Below, piece after piece: positions 23,725 to 37,069 of a stretch of DNA of 64,000 nucleotides. Position 1 is the stretch's first letter. Each line of letters begins with the position of its first letter. Location: positions 1-64,000 of the forward strand of contig JALDNG010000544.1 of NCBI GenBank assembly GCA_024349245.1. Reading direction: 5' to 3'. Source of the stretch: Neodontobutis hainanensis (Eukaryota > Chordata > Actinopteri > Gobiiformes > Odontobutidae). The notes under the pieces were generated by a model. It did no database searches, had not been told where the DNA came from, and worked only from the letters and a program-made list of their open reading frames with translations. Made by a program: the position numbers and the translations under genes.

Positions 23725-26700
23725 GTGCAGTTGTACAGACTGTAGATGTGTAGTAGAACAGACTGTAGACGTTTATCAGAACAGACTGTAGACGTGCAAT
23801 AGAACAGACTGTAGATGAGCAGTAGTACAGACTGTAGACTTGCATTAGAAAAGACTGTAGATGTGCATTAGAACAGACTGTAGATGTGCAGTAAAAAAAC
23901 TGTAGACGTGCAGTTGAACAGACTATAGATGTGCATTTGAACAGATGTCAGAGCAGCAGTAGTACAGACTCTAGATTGGCTTTAGAACAGACTGTAGATG
24001 AGCTTTAGAACAGACTGTAAATGTCAGTAGAACAGACTGACAATTAGAACAGATTGTAGATTTGCAGTAAAACAGACTGTAGACGTGCAGGTGAACAGAA
24101 ATAAGAGCAGCAGTAGTACAGACTCTAGAATTACCTTAGAACAGACTGTAAACGAGCAATAGAAATGACTGTAAAGCGTCCGTAGAACAAACTGACAATG
24201 TGCAATAGAATAGACTCTAGAGCTGCAGTAGTACAGACTGTAGATGAGCAAATGAACAGACTGTATATGAGTTTTAGAAAACACTGTAGACATGCATTTA
24301 TAACAGACTGTAGAAGTGCAGTAGTACAGACTGTAGAGGTGCAGTTGAACAGACTGTAGACGTGCAGTTGAACAGACTTCAGCGCAGAATTAGTAAAGAC
24401 TGTAGATTGTAGAACCGACTGACAATTAGAACAGATTGTAGATGTGCAGTAAAAATGACTGTAGACGTGCAGTAGAATAGAGTGCAGTAGAGCAATAGTA
24501 CAGACTGTAAAATGGCATTAGATCAGACTGTAGACATTCAGTAGAACAGACTGTAAAGGTGCAGTTGTACAGACTGTAGACGAGCATTAGAACAGACTGT
24601 TGATGTGCAGCAGAAAAGACTGTAGACGTACAATAGAACAGACTGTAGATGAGCATTAGAACAGAATGTAGGCGTCCATTAGAACAGACTGTAGATGTGC
24701 AGTAGTAAAGACTTAAGACCTGCATAAGAATAGACTGTGGACAAGCATTAGAACAGACTGTAGATGAGCAGTAGTACAGACTGTAGACTTGCATTAGAAG
24801 AGAGTGTAGATGTGCATTAGAACAGACTTTAGAAGTGCAGTAGTAGAGACTGTAGATGTGTAGTAGAACAGACTGTAAATGAGCAGTAGTAGAGACTGTA
24901 GAATTGTATTAGAACAGACTGTGAACGTGCAGTAGAACAGACTGTAGATGAGCAATAAAACAGACTGTACACGTGCAGTAGAACAGACTGTAGATGAGCA
25001 ATAAAACAGACTGTACACGTGCAGTAGAACAGACTGTAGATGAGCAGTTGTACAGACTGTAGACTTTCATTAGAACATACAGTAGATGTCCATTAGAATA
25101 GACTGTAGATGTGCAGTAGAACAGACTGACGAGGTGCAGAAGATAAGACTGAAGAGTTGCAGTAGTTGAGACTTTACGAGGATTAGAACAGACTGTACAT
25201 GACTATTAGAAAAGACTGTAGACATGCTTTAGAAGAGACTGTAGAGGCTCAGTAGTACAGACTGTAGACGAGCATTAAAACAAACTGTAGATGTGCAGTA
25301 GACCAGACTGTAGACGTGCAGTTGAACAGACTTTAGAGCAGCAGTAGTACAGACTCTAGATTGGCTTTAGAACAGACTGTAGATGAGCTTTAGAACAGAC
25401 TGTAGAGGTGCAGTAGTTCAGACTGTAGATGAGCATTAGAACAGACTCTATATGAGTAGTAGAAAACATTTTAGACATGCTTTAGAACAGGCAGTAGAGG
25501 TGCAGTTGTACAGACTTTAGGCGAGCAGTAGTACAGACTGGAGAATTCCATTAGAACAAATTGTAGATGTGCATTAGAACAGACTGTAGATGTGCAAAAG
25601 AATAGACTATAGAGGGCAGTAGTTGAGACTTTACACGAGCATTAGAACAGACTGTACATGAGTATTAGAAAAGACTGTAGACATGTTTTAGAACAGAGTG
25701 TAGAGTTCCAGTAGTACAGACTCTAGACGACCATTAGAACAAACTGTAGACGTGCAGTAGTACAGAAAGTTGACAATTATTAAAAGAGACTGTAGACGTG
25801 CAGTATAACAGACTCTAGACAATTATTATCTATTAATAATAGAAAAGACTGTAGAGGTGCAGTTGAACAGACTGTAGATGTGCAGTTGAATAGACTTCAG
25901 AGCAGAAGTAGAACAGACTCTAAACTGGCTTTGGAACAGACTGTGAGAGCATTAGAACAAACAGTAAACAACCTATAGAACAGACTGAGAATGTGCAGAA
26001 GAATAGACTCTAGAGGTGCAGTAGTACAGACTGTAGATGAGAATTAGAAAAGACTGTAAACGTCAGTAGAACAGACTGACAATGTGCAGAAGAATAGACT
26101 GTAGAGATGGAGTAGTACAGACTGTAGACGAGCATTAGAACAGACTGTATATAAGTATTACAAAACACTCTAGACATGCTTTAGAACAGACTGTAGAGGT
26201 GCAGTAATACAGACTGTAGACGAGCATTAGAACAGACTGTAGAGGTGCAGTTGAACAGACTGTAGACTTGCAGTTGAACAGACTGTAAACATTTATTAGA
26301 AGAGATTTTAGACCTGCAGTAGAACAGACCGTAGATGAGAAGTAGTAAAGACTGTAGACTTGCATTAGAAGAGACTGTATATGTGCATTAAAACAGACTT
26401 TAGAAGTGCAGTAGTAGAGACTGTAGACGTGCAGTAGAACAGACTGTAGATGAGCAGTAGTATAGACTGTAGACTTGCATTAGAACAGACTGTAGATGTG
26501 CAGTAGAACAGACTGTAGATATGCAGTAAAAAGACTGTAGAAGTGCAATAGAACAGACTTCAGTAGAGCAGAGGTACAGACTGTAAAATGGCATTAGAAC
26601 AGACTGTAGACTTGGAGTTGAACAGACTTCAGAGCAGCAGCAGTAGTACAGACTCTAGTTTGGCTTTAGAACTGACTGTAGACGAGCATTAGAACAGACT

Positions 26701-27908
26701 GTAAACTAAGCGTCCAGTAGAACAGACTGTAGATGTGCATTAGAACAGACTGTAGACGCAATAGAACAGACTGTAGACGAGCATTAGAACAGATTGTAGA
26801 CGTCAGTAGACCAGTCTGTATTTGTGCAGTTTTACAGACTAAAGACCTGCATTAGAGCAGACTGTGGACAAGCATTAGAACAGACAATAGGCGTGCATAA
26901 GAACATAATGTAGTTGTGAAGTAGAACAAATTGTAGAGATGCAGTAGTACAGAATGTCGACAATTATCACAACAGTTTATAGTAGACAAAGAGTAGAACA
27001 GACTGTGGACTTGCATTAGAACAGACTGTAGATGTGCAGTAGAACAAACTGTAGATGTGCAGTAGAACAGACTGACGATGTGCAGAAGAATAGACTGTAG
27101 AGGGCAATAGTTGAGACTTTACACGAGCATTAGAACAGACTGTACATGAGTATTAGAAAAGACTGTAGACATGTTTTAGAACAGACTGTAGAGTTCCACT
27201 AGTACAGACTCTAGACGACCATCAGAACAAACTGTAGATGTGCAGTAGAAGAGACTGTAGAGGTGCAGTAGTACAGAAAGTTGACAATTATGAAAAGAGA
27301 CTGTAGACGTGCAGTAGAACAGACTCTAGACAATTATTAGAAAAGACTGTAGACATCCAGTAGAACAGACTGTAGATGTGCATTAGAGGAAACTGTAGAC
27401 GTTTATTAAAAGAGACTATAGTCGTGCAGTAGAACAGACTGTAGACGCGTACAATAGAACAGACTGTAGTGGTGCAGTTGAACAGATTGTAGGCGTGCAG
27501 TTGAACAGACTTCATAGCAGCAGTAGTACAGACTCTAGAATGGCTTTAGAACTGATTGTAGACGAGCATTAGAACTGACTGTAGACGACCATTAGAACAG
27601 ACTGTACATGTGCAGTAGAAGAGATTTTAGATGTGCAGTAGAAAAGACTGTGGAGCCGCAGTAGTACACACTCTAGACTGGCATTAGAACAGACTGTAGA
27701 CTTGCAGTAGAACAGACTGACAATGCTTCAGAGGAATAGACTTTAGTGGTGCAGTAGTTCAGACTGTAGACGAGCATTAGAACAGACTTTATATTAGTAT
27801 TAGAAAACTCTCTAGACATGCTTTAGAACAGACTGTAGAGGTGCAGTAGTACAGACTGTAGATGTGCAGTAGAACAGACTGTAGGCGTTCATTATAACAG
27901 ACTGTATA
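23725..27908 (+). repeat. 23-bp minisatellite array, plus orientation
   Basis: Copy of 8695-12880. No gene or extra insertion was seen in it. Confidence 0.95.
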
Positions 27909-28088
27909 GGCGCCTTAGGGTCAAAATGGCTGCCACGTCTCTGTCAGTCTGCCCTAGGGCATCTGTGGCTACAGTTGTAGTTACCATCACCAGTGTGTGA
28001 CTGTGTATGAATGAATAATGGACGGCTTGTGGGCGCTTTGAGTCCCTTGGTCCCTTGGGAGAAAAGCGCAATATAAATCCAATCCATT
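27909..28088 (+). mobile_element. SINE-like or LINE-tail fragment, copy 2
   Basis: Duplicate of 12881-13057 with the same ends. Differences include GGCGCC against GGGCC at the left edge and GGACGGC against GGGCGGC inside, both at CpG sites. Confidence 0.65.
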
Positions 28089-29280
28089 AACTGTAGACCT
28101 GCAGTAGAACAGACCGTAGATGAGCAGTAGTAAAACATTAGACTTGCATTAGAAAAGACTGTAGATGTGCATTAGAACAGACTTTAAAAGTGCAGTAGTA
28201 TAGACTGTAGATATGCAGTAGAACAGACTGTAGAAGTTTATCAGAACAGACTGTAGGACGTGCAGAAGAACAGACTGTAGGTGAGCAGTAGTACAAAATG
28301 TAGACTTTCATTAGAACAGACTGTAGATGTGCATTAGAACAGACTGTATATGAGCAGTAAAACAGACTGTAGAGGTGCAGTAGAACAGACTGCAGTAGAG
28401 CAGAAGTACAGACTGTAGACTTGCATTAGAAATGACTGTAAACATCCAGTAAAACAGACTGACAATGTGCAGAAGAATAGACTAGGTGCAGTACTACAGA
28501 CTGTACATGAGCATTAGAACAGACTGTATATGAGTATTAGAAAACACTGTAGACATGCTTTAGAACAGACTCTAGAGGTGCAGTTTAACAGATTGTGGAG
28601 CATTAGAACAGACTGTATATGAGTATTAGAAAACACTCTAGACATGCTTTAGAACAGACTGTAGAAGAGCAGTAGTTCAGACTTTAGACAAGCATTAGAA
28701 CAAACTGTATATTTGAATTAGAAAACACTATAGACATGCTTTAGAACAGACTGTAGAGGTGCAGTTTAACAGACTGTAGACGAGCATTAGAACAGACTGT
28801 ATTTGAGTATAAGAAAACACTCTAGACATGCTTTGGAACAGACTGTAGAGGTGCAGTAATACAGACTGTAGACGAGCATTAGAACAGTCCGTAGAAGTGC
28901 AGTATTACAGACTGTAGATGTACAGTAGAACAGACTGTAGACATTTATTAGAAGAGATTTTAGACCTGCAGTAGAACAGACCGTAGATGAGCAGTAGTAA
29001 AGACTGTAGACTTGCATTAGAACAGACTGTAGATGTGCATTAGAACAGACTGTAGATGTGCAGTAAAAAGACTGTAGAAGTGCAATAGAACAGACTGCAG
29101 TAGAGCAGAGGTACAGACTGTAAAATGGCATTAGACCAGACTGTAGAAGTGCAGTTGAACAGACTGTAGACTTGCAGTTAAACAGACTTCAGAGCAGCAG
29201 TAGTACAGATTCTAGATTGGCTTTAGAACTGACTGTAGACGTCAGTAGAACAGACTGTAGATGTGCATTAGAACAGACTG
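28089..29280 (+). repeat. 23-bp minisatellite array, plus orientation
   Basis: Matches copy 1 up to about 28598 and then runs on as 23-mers, where copy 1 instead has the retroelement fragment. This part has several alternations of a TATGAGTATTAG unit with a CATGCTTTAGAACAG unit. Confidence 0.93.
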
Positions 29281-30460
29281 TAGATGTGCATTAGAAGAGA
29301 CTGTAGACCTTTAATAAAACCAACTAGAGTCGTGCAGTAGAACAGACTGTAGAAGAGCAGTAGAAGAGACAGTGGACTTGCAGTTAAACAGACTGTAGAT
29401 GTGCATTAGAACAGACTGTAGATGTGCAGTAGAACAGAATTTAGACTTGCAGTAGAACAGACTGTAGAGCAGCAGTAGTACAGACTCTAAACTGGCATTA
29501 GAACAGACTGTAGACCTGCAGTAGAACAGACTGTAGAGGAGAAGTAGAACAAACTGTAGAGGTGGAGTAGTAAAGACTTTTATTGGGCATTAGAACAGAC
29601 TGTATTCGAGCAATAGAACAGACTATTGATGTGCAGTAGTACAGACTGCATTAGAACAGACTGTGGACGAGTATTTAAAGAGACTATATACGTGTATAGA
29701 ACAGACTGTAGATGTCCAGTAAAACAGACTAATGATGCTGCAGAAGAATAAAATTTAAAGGTCCGTTAGTAGAGACTGTAGGCGAGCATTAGAACAGACT
29801 GTGTATGAGTATTAGAATAGACTGTAGACATGCTTTAGAACAGACTGTAGAGGTGCAGTAGTACAGACTGTAGATGTGCATTAGAAGAGACTGTAGACCT
29901 TTAATAAAACCGACTAGAGTCGTGCAGTAGAACAGACTGCAGAAGAGCAGTAGAAGAGACAGTGGACTTGCAGTTGAACAGACTGTAGATGTGCATTAGA
30001 ACAGACTGTAGATGTGCAGTAGAACAGAATGTAGACTTGCAGTAGAACAGACTGTAGAGCAGCAGTAGTACAGACTTTAGACTGGCATTAGAACAGACTG
30101 TAGACCTGCAGTAGAACAGACTGTAGAGGAGAAGTAGAACAAACTGTAGAGGTGGAGTAGTAAAGACTTTTATTGGGCATTAGAACAGACTGTATTCGAG
30201 CAATAGAACAGTCTATAGATGTGCAGTAGTACAGACTGCATTAGAACAGACTGTGGACGAGTATTTGAAGAGACTATATACGTGTATAGAACAGACTGTA
30301 GATGTCCAGTAAATCAGACTAATGATGTTGCAGAAGAATAAAATTTAAAGGTCCGTTAGTAGAGACTGTAGACGAGCATTAGAACAGACTGTGTATGAGT
30401 ATTAGAATAGACTGTAGACATGCTTTAGAACAGACTGTAGAGGTGCAGTAGTACAGACTG
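29281..30460 (+). repeat. 590-bp higher-order repeat of 23-mers, two tandem copies
   Basis: 29281-29870 and 29871-30460 match each other unit by unit, sharing unusual variants such as ACCTTTAATAAAACC, CTAATGATG and AAAATTTAAAGGTCCG. About 25-26 basic units make one higher-order unit. Only part of the second unit survives in copy 1 (from 16499). Confidence 0.85.
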
Positions 30461-32798
30461 TACAGCAGTAGTACAGACTGTAGACTTGCATTAGAACAGA
30501 TTGTAGATGTGCATTAGAACAGAATGTAGACATACAATAGAACAGACGTAGAGGTGCAGTTTAACAGACTACAGACATGCAGTTGAACAGACTTCAGAGC
30601 AGCAGTAGAACAAACTCTAGACTGGCTTTAGAACAGACTGTAGGCGTGCAGTAGAACAGACTGTATATGAGCAGTAAAACAGACTGTAGATGTACATTAG
30701 AACAGACTGTAGAAGTGCAGTAGTACAGACTATAGATGTGCAGTAGAACAGACTGTAGACGTTTATTACAACAGACTGTAGACCTGCAGTAGAACAGACC
30801 GTAAATGAGCAGTAGTACAGACTGTAGACTTGCATTAGAACAGACTGTAGATGTGCATTAGAAACAGACTTTAGAAGTGCAGTAGTTGAGACTGTAGATG
30901 TGCAGTAGTACAGACTGTAGACGAGCATTAGAACAGACTGTATATGAGTATTAGAAAATACTGTAGACATGCTTTAGAACAGGTTGTAGAGGTGCAGTAA
31001 TACAGACTGCAGATGAGCATTAGAACAGATTTTAGAAGTGCAGTAGTACAGACTGTAGATGAGCAGTAGCACAGACTGTAGACTTGCATTAGAACAGACT
31101 GTTGATGAGCATTAGAATAGACTTTAGAAGTACAGTAGTAATGACTGTAGAAATGCAGTAGAATAGACTATAGACGTTTATAAAAAGACTGTAGACGTGC
31201 AGTAGAACAAAATGCGGTAGAGCAGAGGTACAGACTGTAAAGTAGCATTATAAGAGACTGTAGGCGTACAATAGAACAGACTGTAGACGAGCGTTAGAAT
31301 AGACTGTATACGTCCATTAGAACAGACTGTAGATGTGCATTAGAAAAGACTGACGATGTGCAGAATAATAGACTGTAGAGGTGCAGTTGTTAAAACTTTA
31401 CGAGCATTAGAACAGACTGTACATTAGTATTAGAAAAGACTGTAGACATGCTTTACAACAGACTGTAGAGGTGAAGTAGTACAGACTGTAGACAACCACT
31501 AGAACAAACTGTAGATGTGCGGTAGAAGAGACTGTAGAGGTGCTGTGGTACAGAATGTTGACTATTATTAGAAGAGACTGTAGGCATGCAGTAGAACAGA
31601 ATCTAGACAATTATTAGAACAGACTGTAGACTTCCACAAGCACACACTGTAGATGTGCATTAGAAAAGACTGTAGACATTTATTAATACAGACTATAGTC
31701 GTGCAGTAGAACAGACTGTAGAAGTGCAGTAGAATAGACTGCAGTAGAGCAGTTGTACAGACTGTAGATGTGTAGTAGAACAGACTGTAGACGTTTCTCA
31801 GAACAGACTGTAGACGTGCAATAGAACAGACTGTAGATGAGCAGTAGTACAGACTGTAGACTTGCATTAGAATAGACTGTAGATGTGCATTAGAACAGAC
31901 TGTAGACGTGCAGTTGAACAGACTATAGATGTGCATTTGAACTGATGTCAGAGCAGCAGTTGTACAGACTCTAGATTGGCTTTAGAACAGACTGTAGATG
32001 AGCTTTAGAACAGGCTGTAAACGTCAGTAGAACAGACTGACAATTAGAACAGATTGTAGATATGCAGTAAAACAGACTGTAGACGTGCAGGTGAACAGAA
32101 ATCAGAGCAGCAGTAGTACAGACTCTAGAATTACCTTAGAACAGACTGTAAACGAGCAATAGAAATGACTGTAAACGTCCGTAGAACAAACTGACAATGT
32201 GCAAAAGAATAGACTCTAGAGCTGCAGTAGTACAGACTGTAGATGAGCAAATGAACAGACTGTATATGAGTTTTAGAAAACACTGTAGACATGCATTTAT
32301 AAAAGACTGTAGAGGTGCAGTAATACAGACTGTAGACAAGCATTAGAACAGACTGTAGAAGTGCAGTAGTACAGACTGTAGAGGTGCAGTTGAACAGACT
32401 GTAGGCGTGCAGTTGAACAGACTTCAGAGCAGAATTAGTACAGACTGTAGATTGTATAACAGACTGACAATTAGAACAGATTGTAGATGTGCAGTAAAAA
32501 TGACTGTAGACATGCAGTAGAATAGAATGCAGTAGAGCAATAGTACAGACTGTAAAATGGCATTAGATTAGACTGTAGACATGCAGTAGAACAGACTGTA
32601 GAGGTGCAGTTGTACAGACTGTAGATGAGCATTAGAACAGACTGTTGATGTGCAGTAGAAAAGACTAAAGACCTGCATAAGAATAGACTGTGGACAAGCA
32701 TTAGAACAGACTGTAGATGTGCTTTAGTACAGACTGTAGAGGTGCAGTAATACAGACAGTAGACGAGCATTAGAAGAGACAGTAGAAGGGCAATAATA
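30461..32798 (+). repeat. 23-bp minisatellite array, plus orientation
   Basis: Copy of about 16670-19006. No gene or extra insertion was seen in it. Confidence 0.94.
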
Positions 32799-32810
32799 AA
32801 TGTCGACATT
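32799..32810. repeat. Orientation-switch palindrome in 23-mer array, copy 2
   Basis: Same AATGTCGACATT palindrome and array reversal as at 19007-19018, retained in the second duplicate, so the inversion is older than the duplication. Confidence 0.85.
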
Positions 32811-33848
32811 CTGTACTACTGCACCTCAATAGTCTTTTCTACTGCACATCTACAGTCTGAAGTACTGCACTTCTACAGTCTGTTTTAATGCTTGTCTACA
32901 ATCTATACAACTGCATCTCTACAGTCTGTTCTAAAGCATTTCTACAGTGTTTTCTAATACTCATATAGAGTATGTTCTAATGCTCATCTACAGTCTGTAG
33001 TAATGCACCTCTAGAGTCTATTCTTCTGCACATTGTCTGTTCTACTGGACGTTTACAGTAATTTCTAATGCTTGTCTACAGTCTGTTCTACTGCACAACT
33101 ATTGTCTATTTTAATAATTGTCTACAGTCTCTTCTAATGCACATCTACAGTCTGTTCTAATGCACATCTACAGTCTGTTTAACTGCACCTCTACAGTCTG
33201 TTCTATTGCACGTCTACAGTCTGTTCTACTGCACGACTATAGTCTATTTTTAATAAACGTCTACAGTCTTTTCTAAAGCACATCTACAGTCTGTGCAGGT
33301 ATACAGTCTGTTCTAATAAACGTCTACATTCTGTTCTACTGCACATCTACAGTCTGTACTACTGCACTTCTACAGTCTGTATAATGCTCGTTTGCAGTCT
33401 GTATTACTGCACCTCAACAGTTTGTTCTACTGCACATCTACAGTCTGTTCTACTGCATGTCTACAGTCTGTTCTAATGCCAGTTTACAGTCTTTACTACT
33501 GCTCTACTGCAGTTTATTTTACTGCACGTCTACAGTCTGTTTTTCTGCACATCTACAATCTGTTCTAATTGTTAGTCTGTTCTACTGGACTTTACAGTCT
33601 GTTCTAATGCTCGTCCACCGTCTGTTCTAATGCAGGTCTTTAGTGTGTTCTACTGCTCGTCTACAGTCTGTTCTATTGTATGCGTCTTTAGTCTGTTCCA
33701 ATGCACATCTACAGTCTGTTCAACTGCGTCTACTGTCTGTTCAACTGCATCTCAACAGTCTGTTCTAATGCCAGTTTACAGTCTGTACCTCTGCTCTACT
33801 GCAGTCTGTTCTACTGCACGTTTACAGTCTGTTTTACTGCACATCTAC
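32811..33848 (-). repeat. 23-bp minisatellite array, minus orientation
   Basis: Copy of 19019-20063. Confidence 0.94.
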
Positions 33849-34548
33849 TGTTATGTCAATTCAAGGTACAAGTTGTCCTGAGCACTCAGCCTATTTTTAC
33901 TCAAATTACTAAGAGCACTCCCAAACTGCAGGGGGCAACCACGCATCAAAAGGTTATGGAACCAACTTCCAGGAAGTGCTCTTGGGACCATAATTACCAG
34001 CGCACACACAGAGTGCATGGCAGTTGAAATGTTTGGTAAAAGCTCAGTTGGCCATCTCACTTGTTCCTGAGGAAAAGAAACTTTGACCACAGCTCCTGAT
34101 TATCCAAGGACACAACTGGTAGGACAAAAGTGGACTGTGTGTTTGTTTGTGTTGAGTTAAGACTTTTGTATGATTTTGTTTGCTTGGTTGTAATGTCCAA
34201 TTTAAATCAAATAGTGAATACTTTATGTGAACATTACTCTAAGCATGTGTATTGTTTAAATTATATAAGTTTAATTAGAGACCATAGGTTAATTAAAATG
34301 ACTGTTTGGTTTGACATTTACTATTTGAGGAAGTGGTATTGAGTTATTTGTGATTTATTTGCAACTAATTTCTGCTTTGGTTTGTATATTTTAAAGGTTA
34401 TCAACCTATTCTGTTCCACCCGATCATCTTTAGGAAAAAAAGAAAAAGAAAGAACAGTTTTGAGTTGTCCTTTGCATTCATTAGAGATAAAGCAGTTTTC
34501 AAGTTTGGGCAGAGCTGTAGTCAGTTAAAAAACACACAGAACTTGACA
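33849..34548. mobile_element. Candidate solo LTR, 700 bp, copy 2
   Basis: Near-identical to 20064-20766, with TGT/ACA ends and the same TCTAC flanks (33844-33848 and 34549-34553). It is three bases shorter than copy 1, including a CGCG run shortened to CG and one A lost from a short A run. It shows no coding content that I recognise. Confidence 0.6.
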
Positions 34549-36710
34549 TCTACAGTCTGTTCTAATGCAAGTCTACAGTCTGTACTACTGCTCATCTACA
34601 GTTTGTTTTACTGCACATCTACAGTCTGTACAACTGCACCTCTACAGTCTGTTCTAATGCCAGTTTACAGTCTGTACTATTGCTCTAATGCAGTCTGTTC
34701 TACTGCATAACTACGGTCTGTTTTACTGCACATCTACAGTCTGTTCTAATGCACATCTACAGTCTTTTCTAATGCATGTCTACAGTCTGTTCTACTGCAT
34801 GTTTACAGTCTGTTCTACAGCGCATCTTAAGTCTGTTCTACTGCACGTCTTCAGTCTGCTCTATTGCAAGTCTACAGTCTGTTTTACTGCACATCTACAG
34901 TCTGTTCTAATGCACATATACAGTCTGTTCCTATGCAAGTATACAGTATGTACTACTGCTCAACTACAGTCTGTTCTACTGCACGTCTACAGTCTGTTCT
35001 ACTGCACCTCTACAGTCTGTTGTAAAGCATTTCTATTAGTGTTTTCTAATACTCATATACAGTCTGTTCTAATGCTCATCTACAGTCAACTACTGCACCT
35101 CTACAGTCTGTTGTAAAGCATGTCTACAGTGTTTTCTAATACTCATATACAGTCTGTTCTAATGCTCGTCTACAGTCTGTACTACTGCACCACTACAGTC
35201 TATTCTTCTACACATGGTCAGTCTGTTCTACTGGACATTTACAGTCTGTTCTAATGCTCGTCTACAGTCTTTTCTACTGCACGTCTTCTGTCTGTTCTAA
35301 TAATTGTCTACATTCTGTACTACTGCTTCTTACAGTCTATACTACTGCACATCTATAGTCTGTTCTATTGCTCGAATATCGTCTGTTCTATTACCCAATA
35401 ACAGTCTTTACTACTCGACCTCTACAGTTTGTTCTACTGTTCCTCTACAGTCTGTTCTAATGCTCGTCTACAGTTTGTACAACTAGACCTCTACAGTCTG
35501 TTTTAAAGCATGTCTGCAGTGTTTTCTAATACTCATATACAGTCTGATCTAATGCTCATCTACAGTCTGTACTACTGCACCTCTAGAATCTATTATTCTG
35601 CACATTGACAGTCTGTTCTACTAGGCGTTTACAGTCTATTCTAATGATCGTCTACAGTCTGTTCTACAGCCAATCTAGAGTCTGTACTACTGCTGCTCTG
35701 AAGACTGTTCAACTGCACGTCTACAGTCTGTTGAACTGCACCTCTACAGTCTGTTCTATTGTACATCTACAGTCTGTTCTAATGCACATCTACAGTCTGT
35801 TCTAATGCAAGTCGACAGTCTGAACTACTACTTGTCTAGAGTCTGTACTACTGCACCTCTACAGTCTGTTCTAAAATTATGTCTACAGTCTATTCTAATA
35901 CTCATATACAGTCTGTTCTATTTCTCGTGTACAGTCTGTAGTAATGCACCTTTAAAGTCTATTCTTCTGCAGCATCATCAGTCTGTTCTACTGCAAGTCT
36001 ACAGTCTGTTCTAATAATTGTCTACAGTCCGTTCTGCACGTCTACAGTCCTTTCTAATAATTGTCGACAGTCTATAATACTGCAGCTCTACAGTCTCTTC
36101 TACTGCACATCTACAGTCTGTTCTAATGCTCGTCTATAGTCTGAACAACTGCACCTCTACAGTCTGTTCTAAAGCATGTCTAGAGTATTTTCTAATACTC
36201 ATATATAGTCTGTTCTAATGCTAGTCTATAGTCTGAACTACTGCACCTCTACAGTCTGTTCTAAAGCATGTCTAGAGTGTTTTCTAATACTCATATACAG
36301 TCTGTTCTAATGCCAATCTAGAGTCTGTACTACTGCTGCTCTGAAGTATGTTCAACTGCATGTCTACAGTCTCTTCAACTGCACCTCTACATTCTGTTCT
36401 ATTGTACTTCTACAGTCTGTTCTACTGCACGACTATAGTCTGTTTTAATAAACGTCTACTGTCTCCTCTAATGCACATCTACAGTCTGTTCTACTGGATG
36501 TCTACAGTCTGTTCTAATTATTGTCTAGAGTCTGTTCTACTGCACGTCTACCGTCTCTTTTAATAATTGTCAACTTTCTGTATTACTGTACTTCTAAAGT
36601 CTCTTCTACTGCACATCTACAGTTTGTTCTAATGGTCGTCTAGAGTCTGTACTACTGGACCTCTACACTCTGTTCTAAAGCATGTCTACAGTCTTTTCTA
36701 ATACTCATGT
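34549..36710 (-). repeat. 23-bp minisatellite array, minus orientation
   Basis: Copy of 20767-22380 up to 36162, then the original continuation of the inverted array to 36710. Confidence 0.94.
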
Positions 36711-36765
36711 ACAGTCTGTTCTAATGCTCGTGTAAAGACTGTAGACGAGCATTAGAACAGACTGT
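36711..36765. repeat. Fold-back junction between opposed 23-mer arrays
   Basis: 36711-36730 and 36746-36765 are perfect 20-bp reverse complements separated by 15 bp. Units left of the junction are in minus orientation and units right of it are in plus orientation. In single strands the arms could form a hairpin. Confidence 0.85.
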
Positions 36766-37069
36766 AAACGTCCAGTAAAAGAGACTGACAATGTGCAGAA
36801 GAATAGACTCTAGAGATGCAGTAGTACAGACTGTGGACGAGCATTAGAACAGACTGTAGATGTGCATTAGAACAGACTTTAGAAGTGCAGTAGTAGAGAC
36901 TGTAGATGTGTAGTATAACAGACTGTAGACGTTTATAAGAACAGACTGTAGACGTGCAGTAGAACAGAGTATAGATGAGCAGTAGTACAGATTGTAGACT
37001 TACATTAGAACAGACTGTGGATGTGCAGTTAGAACAGACTGTAGATGTGCAGAAGAACAGACTGTAGAC
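36766..37069 (+). repeat. 23-bp minisatellite array, plus orientation
   Basis: Short plus-oriented stretch ending in AGAC (37066-37069), the left target-site copy of the solo LTR. Confidence 0.93.

Larger units (their letters stand above)
22381..36162 (+). repeat. Segmental tandem duplication, copy 2 (13,782 bp)
   Basis: This is the second copy of the block at 7351-22380. It is collinear throughout except that the LTR retroelement fragment of copy 1 is absent and about 1.7 kb of 23-mers (about 28599-30288) lies at that place. The small remaining differences are mostly one- or two-base changes next to CG dinucleotides or in short homopolymers. Confidence 0.93.

Noticed and set aside
34688..35116. 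Cysteine- and tyrosine-rich repeated open frames in the 23-mer arrays
   Set aside because: They have an exact 23-residue period caused by reading three 23-bp units, appear in every array and orientation, and end at random variant units.
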